Assembly (NCBI GenBank): GCA_003116975.1
Contig: BGKB01000094.1
Coordinates: 62,001-126,000, forward strand
Reading direction: 5' to 3'
Source of the DNA: Aurantiochytrium sp. KH105
Lineage: Eukaryota; Sar; Bigyra; Thraustochytrida; Thraustochytriidae
DNA length: 64,000 nucleotides
The notes under the pieces are model-generated. The model was not told the origin of the DNA and did no database searches. It worked only from the letters and a program-made list of their open reading frames with translations. Each line of letters begins with the position of its first letter. Position 1 is the stretch's first letter. Made by a program: the position numbers and the translations under genes. This document shows, in pieces, positions 46,800-58,248 of this stretch.

Positions 46800-47240
46800 T
46801 CGCTCTTCTACATGCTGCATGAACTCTACTCCACGAACAATTGTATCGTTTTGTTTCAAAATGCGCCGCCTCGGAATGCTCATCATGCACGCCTTGTCTT
46901 GCTTGTCTTCAGTATTGCCGGTCATGGCACAACCAAGCATCCATGCACGTATGGGGTGAAAAATCGAATTGCATCGCCCTCACCAAATATGTCTCAGACA
47001 AGGATACCCAGCGCTCTTCCACATGCAGGAAGTTTACTCCACGAACAATCGGAATATTGATGCACCGCCTCGTAATGCTCATCATGCACGCCTTGTCTTG
47101 GTGCCTTCTTCATTGCCATGAGAAGCTGGCAATGGCACAGCCAACAATCCTTGCACAAATGGGGTGAGAAATCGAAGTGCAAGGCCTACACAAATTATCC
47201 CCCAGGCAATCATACCAAGCGCCCTGCCAGGAATAACGCC
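46800..47240 (-). repeat. About 211-bp tandem duplication at the 3' end of the minus-strand membrane-protein gene
   Basis: Copy 1 about 46800-47010, copy 2 about 47011-47221. They share long near-identical blocks: TACTCCACGAACAAT at 46829 and 47037, AATGCTCATCATGCACGCCT at 46875 and 47074, and ATGGGGTGA(R)AAATCGAA. Copy 2 contains the gene's stop codon (47082-47084) and C-terminal codons. Copy 1 is an extra, downstream copy. Region 46618-46799 shows nothing else. Confidence 0.88.
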
Positions 47241-47759
47241 CGCATAGAGCGGATCAAGCGCAATATTGAAGGTCACCACATCATCTCGTGTGGCGCCTGG
47301 GGCCAGTATACCCTCTGCCTCGACACGAACAGTCAAGACGGGACTATGCAAGACAGTTGCATCGCTTTCGCCAGAGATCACGCGGCCTTGGTCATCGGTA
47401 TGCACATGGAAGCGCTCCGTGTTTAACCGTCGTCGACGCAGCTCATCTCTGGGCTCAGGATCACGTTGTGCGTCTCCCAAACTAGTTTCTTCCCCTGACG
47501 CCGCGTCGTGCAGAGAAAAGAAAAATGCCGCCGGCGTCGTCGACAAGTACGAGACCCGGGCCTCGTACTTGGCCGACCTTGCCAGCGGCGTCGCGAGCGC
47601 AAAGTGCGTCTCCCCTCCAAGGCGACACGCTGCGCCTACGATCTCCTCGCCTTCCCGGAGAAGCTTGCCTCGGTCGGTCTCGCCCGCCGCCACGAGCCCG
47701 AGAGCGACCGCGGCGAGAACCGCGAGCGCAGCCACGCCCTGCCTGCGACGCGTCGCCAT
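47082..47759 (-). CDS. Hypothetical single-span secretory-pathway membrane protein
   Basis: 225 aa from the ATG at 47759 (MATRRRQGVAALAVLAAVAL), a clear signal peptide cleaving near VAAGETD. The ectodomain (30-170) is beta-rich: YEARVSYLSTTPAAFFFSLH, FHVHTDDQGRVISGESDATV and LHSPVLTVRVEAEGILAPG. One C-terminal membrane helix follows (ALGMIAWGIICVGLALRFLT, about 180-200) with a short polar tail. Type I topology, ER/Golgi likely. It looks like a conserved eukaryotic ER family, but I cannot name it. The last 45 codons lie within a tandem duplication, so the C-terminal tail may have been remodelled. Confidence 0.7.
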   Translation of the reverse strand: MATRRRQGVAALAVLAAVALGLVAAGETDRGKLLREGEEIVGAACRLGGETHFALATPLARSAKYEARVSYLSTTPAAFFFSLHDAASGEETSLGDAQRDPEPRDELRRRRLNTERFHVHTDDQGRVISGESDATVLHSPVLTVRVEAEGILAPGATRDDVVTFNIALDPLYAGVIPGRALGMIAWGIICVGLALRFLTPFVQGLLAVPLPASHGNEEGTKTRRA

Positions 47760-48389
47760 GCTTCGCTCGGTCTTGGCGTTCCGGGTCGCGACGCGCACGA
47801 GCTCCCCAAGAAAAAGGGCCCACAAGAGCCGAGCCACAAGCACAACAGGTGATCACGTTATGGGCAAGCAAGGGGTGTTCAGGCCCTTTGTGAGTCTGGC
47901 GCGTTCCAGAGTGACGTGAAAGTTGTTGCCGACGTGCTCCCGCTGCCGTGCTCCCCGCAAGCCTGTGCTCGAGGTGAATCCCCATCCCATCCCATCCCAT
48001 CCCATTCCTCTCCACTTCGCCATTTGAGATGTGGCATGCATGCACCATCCAACATCCGGGGTCGCATTCCCGCCAGAAATCGTCGTCTTCGTCTTCGTCC
48101 TCGTCGCCTTCGAGGTCTTCCTCATCGCGGCTGAAGACGCGTGCTCGCTCCTCCAGGGGCTCCTCGCAATCGCCGCGGCCGCGCCTCTCCGGGTCTCGCT
48201 CCTATCCGATGATGGTGGGCCCGCGGCGGCATACGGGAGAGCGCAGCGAGCGGGCGAGCGAGCAAGACCCCGACCGCGAGGCCAAGCGCGGCGCGAAGCA
48301 CGGCCAGCAGCCGCGGCGCGCGAGTCTGGCGCGGCGTGCGCGGCGCGGCGTGGCCTGCGCCGCGTCCAGCGCGGACCGGCGCCGCGGAG
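47760..48389. other. Divergent intergenic region
   Basis: Promoters for the minus-strand membrane protein and the plus-strand GT-sulfotransferase. Contains (CCCAT)5 at 47981-48006. No gene is supported. Confidence 0.5.
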
Positions 48390-50804
48390 ATGGCGTCGCT
48401 CAGAACCCGCAAGCAAGCCGATGCCGAGGAGTGGATGCCCGGCGGCAGGAGGGCGTCCGGGGAGGCGGCGGCAGCGGCGGCGACAGGCGAGGCGCAGAGG
48501 GCGAGGCCCGGGTCGAGAAGGAGCCCGAGGGTGAACGCTGAGGAAACCTCGCTCAAACACAAGATGCTCATCGTCGCCGCCGTCATGGCCCTTGTGGTGC
48601 TGGGATTCGTTGGGCATCGCGGGCAGCAAGAGCACGTCGCCGGAGGAGAAGCACTCATCGTGGGCGAGGCATCGAGCGAGGCAAACAGCAACGTGCAGAC
48701 AGCAGAAACGCGCACATCGCCCATGCTGCGACCCGGGTCTCAAGTCCCAGAAACGACCTTTGATGAGCACGCGGATCCACACGTCCCGGAAACAGAAAAC
48801 TTTTTCGAAGAAAATGGTGACGAAGAAGAACAACAGAAAGAAACCGAAACGGTAGATGAACAACAACAAGAAGAAGAAGAACAGCAACCAGAAGCAGGAA
48901 AGTTCTCGCATCTTCAAAAGCCCGTCGCTGTCCCGAACGCCAACGCAAAGGTCAAGGTCATCAAGGTGTGCGTGCAGGGCCCGAATCCGCGTGTCTCGTC
49001 GCTCTTTGTTCGCAATGGCTTGGGAATCTTTGGGAGCCAACTCGAGTTCGTCATGGCGCCCATGCTGCGGAATCAGCTGTCGCAGTTCGTAGCGAGCGGG
49101 GCCATTCGTGCAGCCGCTGTTCCAGCCGCAGAAACGTGCGATCCTTCGTGGCCGCGACTCAACTTGGCCTTCCAAAAAGGCCTCACGGCCCGCACGCTTG
49201 CAACGCCTGGACAAACCACCTTCGTCGTTGGCGATGAGTACTGCAAGTGCCCATCAGACCTGTGCGGCGGGACGTCCCCCAAGGTCCCCATGCGACAATA
49301 TCATACGACGAGCCTGTCATCTGACTACCTGCCGCTTGGCGCGCGTTTCGAGTTCGAGCCCGTGAGCAGCGATGAAATCGTTGTTGCGGCCGCCCGAACG
49401 CATGTTTACAATTTTGCAGGAGCTCTCACGAGCACCTCGCGCAAGCAGCTGAACGCGATTCTGGAGAATGCCAAGAACAACCCGGCCAGCCCTCTTTCAC
49501 GAGGTTTCGTAAATGTGGCGCCCGCGTGGAAAAAGGATGCCATGGCCGACACCTATGTCTCGCCCACAGCTTATCGAGCAGCCCTTTTGGACTCAATGTT
49601 CACACTGTGCCCGGCTGGCACCAATCCCGAGGCCTTTCGCATTTACGAGGCGATCGAGAGTGGCTCGATCCCCATTCTTGTTCAGGACGCAGAATATGCC
49701 GCGCATCCCTGCAAGGATGCCTTTAAACCCATCTTGGACAGTGGAGCGCCCGTAGTGGTTATGGGCGACTGGTCTGAGTTGGAGGAAACGCTGACGCGCC
49801 TTTTACCGACGGTCAATGCGATGCAAGAGCGTCTGTTTCAGTGGCGCCAAAAGTTCTGGACAAAGGTGGCCCGGCAAGTTGATTGCGCTATTCTAGGGCG
49901 ACACAGCCGTGACACCGGACACTCGTATGACAGGCTGGCCTCGTGCTCAGACCTAGAGGATGACGTGCCTGCTTCCCCGGCCACAACAAACGCAGCCTCT
50001 CCGACGCTCTCTCAGTCTGATGTCCTTGCCATGACGCCATTGACCCTCCCGGTCGTCGGATCTCAGAACTCCATCCCGCTCATTACTGGTTGTGGTCGCA
50101 GCGGAACGCTTTCGCTCATGGAATACTTGCGTTCCATCAATGTCCAGGCCGTGCATGAACAAGTCGCCACGGCGCACGTAAGCGTATCGTGGCTCTACGC
50201 TGCCGAGAGTGATGTGTATCCATTCGAGCTGAAAAATTCACTCGTCTTGCGGAAAAAGCTCAAGGCCTCGCTGCCGCCCGGAAGACCGCTCTTTGGACCC
50301 GTCGTGCACCTTACGCGCCATCCACTCAAGGTCATGAGCAGCACACGACGCTGTTTTTGCGGCAAGGGCGACCGCACCCTCGCTCGCGGCGCCAAAAATG
50401 ATAAGCGGAGCTGGGTCTTTGCGGAGCGCTTCCTTCCTCGCATGCGCGCGGATCTTCCTTACGAGAGTCTCGAGCGCTCTGCCGTGTACTGGCTGGAGTG
50501 GAATAAGATGATTGAAGAGAACTTTCCGGAAAGAACGCACGTGCGACTTGAGGACGTTGATCCCGGTGTTCTCGTGCGTTCACTCGGACTCACCTCGATC
50601 GATACCTCGTCGTTGCCACGCACCATGCCCCGCGCAAAGTTTCACACATCTCCGGACAAGGAAAAGGTCAAGCTCCCCGACGTGACCTGGACGGAACTTT
50701 ACAACATGGATCCTGACATGACCCGGGAAGTCTTCGAGCTTGCTCGACACTATGGCTACGAGCTTGACACGACCCTCGAAGACAATCTAGCGCAGGGCAA
50801 GTAA
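48390..50804 (+). CDS. Type II membrane glycosyltransferase (exostosin/RXYLT1-like) fused to a sulfotransferase domain
   Basis: 804 aa from the ATG at 48390 (MASLRTRKQADAEEWMPGGR). Single TM at 57-76 (MLIVAAVMALVVLGFVGH), then an acidic Gln/Glu stem (to about 185). Residues 195-520 are a GT47/RXYLT1 (TMEM5)-like domain: TTFVVGDEYCKCPSD, then the donor-site segment SMFTLCPAGTNPEAFRIYEA, then IESGSIPILVQD. Residues 560-804 look like a sulfotransferase: PLITGCGRSGTLSLMEYLRS (5'-phosphosulfate loop, about 562), VVHLTRHPLKVMSSTRRCFC (3'-phosphate region, about 645), AVYWLEWNKMIEENFP and THVRLEDV. One Golgi chain could thus add a sugar and sulfate the same glycan. The donor and acceptor cannot be read from the sequence. 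Confidence 0.82.
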   Translation: MASLRTRKQADAEEWMPGGRRASGEAAAAAATGEAQRARPGSRRSPRVNAEETSLKHKMLIVAAVMALVVLGFVGHRGQQEHVAGGEALIVGEASSEANSNVQTAETRTSPMLRPGSQVPETTFDEHADPHVPETENFFEENGDEEEQQKETETVDEQQQEEEEQQPEAGKFSHLQKPVAVPNANAKVKVIKVCVQGPNPRVSSLFVRNGLGIFGSQLEFVMAPMLRNQLSQFVASGAIRAAAVPAAETCDPSWPRLNLAFQKGLTARTLATPGQTTFVVGDEYCKCPSDLCGGTSPKVPMRQYHTTSLSSDYLPLGARFEFEPVSSDEIVVAAARTHVYNFAGALTSTSRKQLNAILENAKNNPASPLSRGFVNVAPAWKKDAMADTYVSPTAYRAALLDSMFTLCPAGTNPEAFRIYEAIESGSIPILVQDAEYAAHPCKDAFKPILDSGAPVVVMGDWSELEETLTRLLPTVNAMQERLFQWRQKFWTKVARQVDCAILGRHSRDTGHSYDRLASCSDLEDDVPASPATTNAASPTLSQSDVLAMTPLTLPVVGSQNSIPLITGCGRSGTLSLMEYLRSINVQAVHEQVATAHVSVSWLYAAESDVYPFELKNSLVLRKKLKASLPPGRPLFGPVVHLTRHPLKVMSSTRRCFCGKGDRTLARGAKNDKRSWVFAERFLPRMRADLPYESLERSAVYWLEWNKMIEENFPERTHVRLEDVDPGVLVRSLGLTSIDTSSLPRTMPRAKFHTSPDKEKVKLPDVTWTELYNMDPDMTREVFELARHYGYELDTTLEDNLAQGK

Positions 50805-51104
50805 AAGCTCGTTTTACGTTTATTAGATCATTGGCGAATCCTTCGGGTTTTCATTGTTTTGACGGTTTTGGGTTGTAACACGACCCACCACGACCTTGTC
50901 TTGCATCCTTACGCAAAATCCCTTATCTTTTTTTCTTAAATGGGGCTCTTGCTTTGATATTGCTTTGACTTGAGCTTCGGTCGCTTTGTGAAAAAATAGG
51001 GCAAAAATTACCCGAATCACGCGCTTCCTCCTCTTCGTTTTTCAAGATTAAAAAATAAAAAAGTGATTCAAGTAGGGAGGCATGTGAATGGGTTTGGCGC
51101 AATC
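50805..51104. other. Convergent intergenic region
   Basis: AT-rich 300-bp tail-to-tail spacer; no gene seen. Confidence 0.5.
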
Positions 51105-52874
51105 CTAGTCGGCGCGGCCTAAATAATTTGCAAAAGACTTTTGGTGCACTGTTCGGAGCTCCCTTTGCAATCTGCGCAGCGAATCCTGCAAACCAGCTAG
51201 CTCCTCTTCTTTGGGAAGCAACGAATCGGGCACTTCCTGATCTGCAATCTGAACGAGTCCAGGATACGTTGTGAGAGCCCTAATGCCCCGCTCGCTGCAG
51301 GGATGCTCGTACCAGCATAACAGAATCCATGCGCCACTCGAGGGTGAAAGGCCATAAACAAATCCAGGACCTCCTTTGGGCTTTAGCGTTCCATTGAGCG
51401 AAGACCATGAATGCAAAATGTGAACCTCATCATGAAGAATGGCTTTACGCACGTGTTCCATCGTCGCCATGACTGTTGTGAGTTTGGTGCGAAGCGAAAG
51501 GCTTGGGGAGCGAAGCGTTTCTTCAATGCGCTCCTGTGCAAGACGATACCGGGACCAGTCGCGCTGAATATCGCGCGAGCTGGATGCCTCATTCTCCTGC
51601 GCAAGAGATTGTCGTGCCTCTTGATGGAGCCTTGCATTAGCCTCGCGTCGGACCTGTTGCCGACGGCGCGCCTCGAGACGAGGAAGTACATAGCGGTCCA
51701 TGAGAACGGCGGGCAGCGCAACATATCGTACAATGAGGACAGACAAGATCATGTGCACCACGGCGCCCAGGCCGATTGCATTTGCAATCATGTACGGATA
51801 GACGGCGTCAATAAAGAGCGCTGGTGTCGCAGTATGTACCACCAATGCGACAAAGTAGGTGTCTGATAGCTCCGCAAATATGCCGTCTGCTCCTTGATTT
51901 TCTGCAAGCGCAGTTCGATACTCCTCAACAAGCCAAAGCTGCTGCTCTTGCGCCTCAGCGCGCGAAAGGAAATGCATTTCGTTTACGGGCCGACTCCCCA
52001 GAGCAAAGTGGGAGCGCACGTCCCAGAAACGAAAGCTGGCGGCCACGAGACCTTTGCGGACAAGCACGTAAATGATTGTCGAGGTGATGAGGAGGTCAAA
52101 GCTCATGACAATGCTAATGAGAAATCCACATGCCATGGTCGCGAGTCCAATCGGCATAAAAAAGGCGTGCTGTGCCCAGGTATCCTTTTTCAATCTCGTA
52201 CGGAGTGATTGAACCGCATCAAAGACGCTGCGTTGCGACACTCGCGCCATGTTTGGCTTCTCGTCTTCCGATCGTTCGCGCGCCGCCAGAAGCATCGATT
52301 CCACCAGACTTGCCACGGGGACGATGTCGAGCAAATAAGCTTCGCTGCGCCCCACCGATAAAAAGACGGCGTCATGATCAAAGAGCAGACCGTTCGAAGT
52401 GTCGATACCCTGGGCTGCAAGGGCCGCGCGCATGCGAGGGGCCGTGACAACGTCGAGAGCGCGATCGAGATGTTCGTTTCGCTCCAAAAGGACGATCAAA
52501 GGTGCCACGAGCGTCCAGACCTCTTCTGGATACACTGCGCCATGACTCAGATAGGCCGAAAAGAGCGCCAGGCCATCGCCGACGCACCTTGGCAAATCGA
52601 GCACAATCGGGGCTGCCATGGTAAAGTAAAACCTGCCGCTCCGCACCTGAATTTGCAGCTCTGCAGGGAAGGCGGCCGCCGTCTCCCGCGCGCACTCCTC
52701 AATGCTCAGGGTCGCAAAGGTTTCTTGGTGGCGCAGCACAAAGCTCGCCCCGCGCACCATCTCGTACACGACGAGGAGCGACATGAGAAACGAGAGCGCG
52801 TTCGCGAAGCGCGTCCGGTGCAGCGTCGCATAGAACCTCGGCGAGCACGCCCGCGCGAGCCTGCGCACCGTCAT
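51105..52874 (-). CDS. Hypothetical multipass membrane protein
   Basis: 589 aa. TM1 at about 25-42 (ALSFLMSLLVVYEMVRGASF), then a roughly 190-residue loop. A hydrophobic pair follows at about 236-275 (FFMPIGLATMACGFLISIVM, then SFDLLITSTIIYVLV), then a further cluster at about 335-385 (YFVALVVHTATPALFIDAVY and LGAVVHMILSVLIVRYVALP). The C-terminal third is cytosolic: a basic Arg/Gln/Glu coiled coil (395-470), a globular patch with HILHSWSSLNGTLKPKGGPG and WILLCWYEHPC, and a final coiled coil. The layout resembles orphan stramenopile TM proteins with a large loop after TM1. No family recognised. It is head-to-head with the P-loop kinase gene. Confidence 0.75.
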   Translation of the reverse strand: MTVRRLARACSPRFYATLHRTRFANALSFLMSLLVVYEMVRGASFVLRHQETFATLSIEECARETAAAFPAELQIQVRSGRFYFTMAAPIVLDLPRCVGDGLALFSAYLSHGAVYPEEVWTLVAPLIVLLERNEHLDRALDVVTAPRMRAALAAQGIDTSNGLLFDHDAVFLSVGRSEAYLLDIVPVASLVESMLLAARERSEDEKPNMARVSQRSVFDAVQSLRTRLKKDTWAQHAFFMPIGLATMACGFLISIVMSFDLLITSTIIYVLVRKGLVAASFRFWDVRSHFALGSRPVNEMHFLSRAEAQEQQLWLVEEYRTALAENQGADGIFAELSDTYFVALVVHTATPALFIDAVYPYMIANAIGLGAVVHMILSVLIVRYVALPAVLMDRYVLPRLEARRRQQVRREANARLHQEARQSLAQENEASSSRDIQRDWSRYRLAQERIEETLRSPSLSLRTKLTTVMATMEHVRKAILHDEVHILHSWSSLNGTLKPKGGPGFVYGLSPSSGAWILLCWYEHPCSERGIRALTTYPGLVQIADQEVPDSLLPKEEELAGLQDSLRRLQRELRTVHQKSFANYLGRAD

Positions 52875-53211
52875 CGTGTCCCACCGTGCGCCCTCAGGCT
52901 CGCACGCGAGGCAACGTTCGAGGTTCTGCTTTCACCTAGGCCACCTTCATCTCGCGCCAGCTCGTCGACGCCCTCGCTTGGGGACTCAAAAAGCGAGCAG
53001 CATAGCCCGAGCAGTATCCCTTGATCGTTCAAAGGATCAGCATTTGTGGGCAGAGGCGACATCGTCGCAACGCCGGCGGCATGCACACCCAGCTCTTGCG
53101 AGAAAAAGGCGACCCCGTGGTGACGCTCAAGGCGAGGAACTCCATGGTGGCGCTCGACGACCTCGCCAAGTCGCGCCAAACCCAGATTTCCGAGCTAGCG
53201 AGGACGCGACC
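52875..53211. promoter_or_regulatory. Bidirectional promoter region
   Basis: A 337-bp head-to-head spacer between the multipass protein and the kinase. Short frames through it on both strands have no recognised domain. Confidence 0.5.
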
Positions 53212-53967
53212 ATGGACGCCGGCAGGGTCTCCGCGCTAGCGGCCGAGCTCGCGGCCCGTGCCAAGGCCTGGGAGGCGGCGCAAACGCAGGACAGCGCGCA
53301 GACCGCTGCGCGCAGACCTTACCTCGTGGGGGTCGCAGGCGTGCCCGGCGCAGGCAAATCGACGCTGGCAATGGCCTGCGCGGCAGCACTGCGTGAAGAG
53401 CTGGGCGTAGGCGCGCTGGCGGTGCCCATGGACGGCTACCACTACAGCAAGGCGGAGCTGGACAAGTTTGAGGACCCGGAGGAGGCGCATTTTCGGCGCG
53501 GAGCAGCTTTTACCTTCAACGGGCCCAAGTTTCTTGCCGATCTGCAGGCGCTCGTCCAGAATCCTGAAAAGGAGCACAAATTCCCCGCCTGGTCTCACGA
53601 GATTGGCGATCCCATTGAGGACGGCATCGTTGTTAATTCGGAACGTGATCGTATTGTTATTGTTGAGGGCAATTACTTGCTCCTCGATACACTAGAGCCC
53701 TGGCCCGAGTTCCGCAAAATCTTCGACGAGACTTGGTTCATCAAGGTAGATATTGAAACGGCCGTGCAACGAACCGCTGTTCGCAATGCAGCTGCCTTTG
53801 GTTGGACCCTCGAACGAACCATGGCACGCACACGCGCAACAGACGAGGTCAACATGCGCCAGATTGTGGCCGCAAATCCGGAAAAGATCGCCACGCTCAT
53901 CATCGAGAACCCCGACCGAGAAGCAGCTGCTTCGACACCAGATGTGAAGAAAGCAGCTTGTGATTAG
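53212..53967 (+). CDS. P-loop kinase of the phosphoribulokinase/uridine kinase superfamily (YFH7/FrcK-like)
   Basis: 251 aa from the ATG at 53212 (MDAGRVSALAAELAARAKAW). Walker A is GVAGVPGAGKST (about 41-52). Then come VPMDGYHYSKAELDKFEDPE (substrate loop, about 72-91), RRGAAFTFNGPKFLADLQAL, the WSHEIGDPIEDGIVV lid-like segment, Walker B-type IVIVEGNYLLLDT (about 145-157) and WFIKVDIETAVQRTAVRNAA. This is the nucleoside/pantothenate kinase-like group that includes yeast YFH7 and bacterial fructose/sugar kinases of the same fold. The substrate is uncertain. The extended upstream frame has no conserved content. Confidence 0.82.
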   Translation: MDAGRVSALAAELAARAKAWEAAQTQDSAQTAARRPYLVGVAGVPGAGKSTLAMACAAALREELGVGALAVPMDGYHYSKAELDKFEDPEEAHFRRGAAFTFNGPKFLADLQALVQNPEKEHKFPAWSHEIGDPIEDGIVVNSERDRIVIVEGNYLLLDTLEPWPEFRKIFDETWFIKVDIETAVQRTAVRNAAAFGWTLERTMARTRATDEVNMRQIVAANPEKIATLIIENPDREAAASTPDVKKAACD

Positions 53968-54589
53968 CACTACCTATCCAGAGAAAACTACGCGCGCGAG
54001 AGACCAACCGTTACGAGCCTGGGCCCCGAAAAAATAGCGTTCGTTGTGTGATTTCGTACGAACTCGTAGAAGAAAAAGCCACTCCGATACCAAGCGCGCA
54101 CAAGCTCGGCTCAGGGCCAAAACAGATCCGCAAAGACGGCTTCGAGCAGCCTTGCACGCGTTGTCTCGGGCGCGATATCTCCAAAGTAGAGCGAGAGACG
54201 CCTGGGAAAGGCGACGTAGTTTCCTTTTTAGGTAAATGTAAAAAGAAAATTGTAGGAGTCCGATTCGCAACACTGAATTCAAGTTGAGAAGAGCCTTGTC
54301 AAAGACTCAGTAGCAAGATGGACAGCAAGCTTGGCAAGAAGGAACTCGCTTTGAAAAACTTGAAACGCGATGTTTCGCTGACAATGTAGACCCAAGGAAA
54401 AAAGAAACAAGAAAATCGCAAAATGGATAAATGGTAAACTTCCAAGGCTCGGCTTCACATCTAAGGCGCGTCGCTCCGGTGCGACTTTCAACGGGCCAGA
54501 GAAGAACTAAGCGCTGCTGGACGCGACGATGCGCGCCCATCACCTGACAAGTCCTGCCTGGTGGTGTACGTACATGATCTGCACACGCT
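53968..54589. other. Convergent intergenic region
   Basis: 3' flanks of the kinase and RuvB-like 2. A GTG-initiated 79-codon frame at 54048-54287 has a CTRC pair but no recognisable domain, so I do not call it. Confidence 0.45.
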
Positions 54590-56707
<2,118 letters not shown>

Positions 56708-57682
56708 ATGGTGCAGCAGGGGCAGGAGCAAGGGCAAGAGCACAAGGAGGAGCTTGGCAATGGACAGGGTACGCAGCTTGAGCGGAAACTGGAAAAAGAG
56801 TGCGTTGTGGAGGAAATCTGTGAAGAGATTCTCCCGGATGGGACGCAACAGTTTACAGATCCTGTGAGCGGCGCGAAGCGCGAGCTCGAGGACGTACAGC
56901 TACCGCCAGGATGGACCTGGAGGTCAAACTGGAAGTGTGACGCGCAAACGGACTCGCATGGTTTAAGACGCTGGCGACGAATTCGTGAAGCGCCCGCGAA
57001 GGCGCGCATCAGCGCCGGAAAAGATCCAAGCGCGGTCCAAAGTCAGCTACTTTCGCTGCAGCAGCTGCTTTGCTCTGACACCGAGCATCTCGAAGCGCTT
57101 ACGGCCCGCATCGGTGGTAATCTCGACTCGGAAGACTTGCGCTCGCGAATTAGGTTACACTGTGCGCTCGCAGACGTCCACCTCTCTGCCGGGCCAGCGC
57201 TTCAACATGCGCTTGCTGTCTTTGAGCACGACGTCAAGGATCCCACGCGCCGTGCGGCACTTGCCCAAACCCGTGCCATGCTCGAGAAAGATTTGGCACG
57301 TCAACGTGCCAAGCTTGAAACCGCGCTCTGGAGCGTTCGAGACCGCATTCGGGTGATTCCTTCGCCGCGTCCTATCAACGTCAAGAGTGTGCAGCAAATT
57401 CACGAAAATGTTCATATACCCTCGACGGCATCAGACCGCGCGACGCGGGATCAAGAGCTAGCATCGGAGATGCTCTTGCAGTCGACCATGGATGTCAATG
57501 CTGAATTCTATCGCGAGCGCGAGACAGATATTCGGGACATCGCGCACGACGTCGCGTTGACCTCTGAAATCATGTCTACCGCTGCTGAGGGCATCTGCCA
57601 GCAGGGCGAAATGGTGGATCGTGTTGATGAGAATCTTTCCCCGGCTCAAGACGACGCCGACGCCTCGTGTGTTTGCTCCTAA
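56708..57682 (+). CDS. Dysferlin-motif plus Qa-SNARE-like protein without a membrane anchor
   Basis: 324 aa from the ATG at 56708 (MVQQGQEQGQEHKEELGNGQ). Residues 60-92 resemble a peroxin/dysferlin (DysF) motif: LPPGWTWRSNWKCD, then GLRRWRRIRE. Residues 105-225 are helical. Residues 250-310 match a syntaxin-type SNARE helix: FYRERETDIRDIAHDVALTS, then ICQQGEMVDRVDENLSPA with the zero-layer Gln in QQGE. The helix stops a few layers after zero. The protein then ends DADASCVCS, with no transmembrane segment. The terminal C-V-C-S could be a CaaX-type prenylation or palmitoylation site. A regulatory or decoy SNARE in membrane fusion is plausible. A missed 3' exon is possible but none is apparent. 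Confidence 0.78.
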   Translation: MVQQGQEQGQEHKEELGNGQGTQLERKLEKECVVEEICEEILPDGTQQFTDPVSGAKRELEDVQLPPGWTWRSNWKCDAQTDSHGLRRWRRIREAPAKARISAGKDPSAVQSQLLSLQQLLCSDTEHLEALTARIGGNLDSEDLRSRIRLHCALADVHLSAGPALQHALAVFEHDVKDPTRRAALAQTRAMLEKDLARQRAKLETALWSVRDRIRVIPSPRPINVKSVQQIHENVHIPSTASDRATRDQELASEMLLQSTMDVNAEFYRERETDIRDIAHDVALTSEIMSTAAEGICQQGEMVDRVDENLSPAQDDADASCVCS

Positions 57683-58248
57683 CAAAAGAATAGAGTAGGA
57701 CTCGCAAGCATTCGTATCCTAGGGCCCCAGCGTGGAAGAAAAAGGGGGAAGGAAATCATCACATTGCGAAATAAGACGAAACGAACAAGCAAACACACAA
57801 AGAAACAAACAACGGGAAAAACGAAAACAAACGAGTGGAGGAAGTAACGACCAAGCTGGCAAACGAGCAAGTCATCGAACCGACGCCGTCTTTGCTTCTT
57901 CGAAAGAGAGAAAAAAATCATCTTTGACAGTCAGGTAGGATCCCCTTTCGCCTGCAGTTGAAGACACAACGTAACATGACAAGTGGAAATACATTTCTTA
58001 TTTTTCTTTCTTTGCTTCTTTCGGCGCGCGTCAGAAGTACCCTGGTGTTTTCCTTGGAGGGGAGACTCTTAAAAAACGTGAAAGCACGTTGGAGAATGTC
58101 GAGAACGATTTCAAACTTTGCATCGGTTGACGTTGCCGACAACAGCACAAGTGTAGACTGGAACGTTTGCTCAGACGGTGGTGCATTTCGGCCAAAATAA
58201 CGTGATGAGAGCATGTCGAGCCACACCTTGTGCTGTGCGTTAATTGGC
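57683..58248. other. Convergent intergenic region
   Basis: AT-rich spacer with an A-rich purine tract at about 57735-57835. No gene is supported; an 80-codon plus-strand frame at 57958 has a hydrophobic start but no conserved domain. Confidence 0.45.

Noticed and set aside
57958..58200. Hydrophobic plus-strand frame as a missing membrane anchor exon for the SNARE
   Set aside because: Contains charged residues within the hydrophobic stretch and no fitting splice sites linking it to the SNARE helix.
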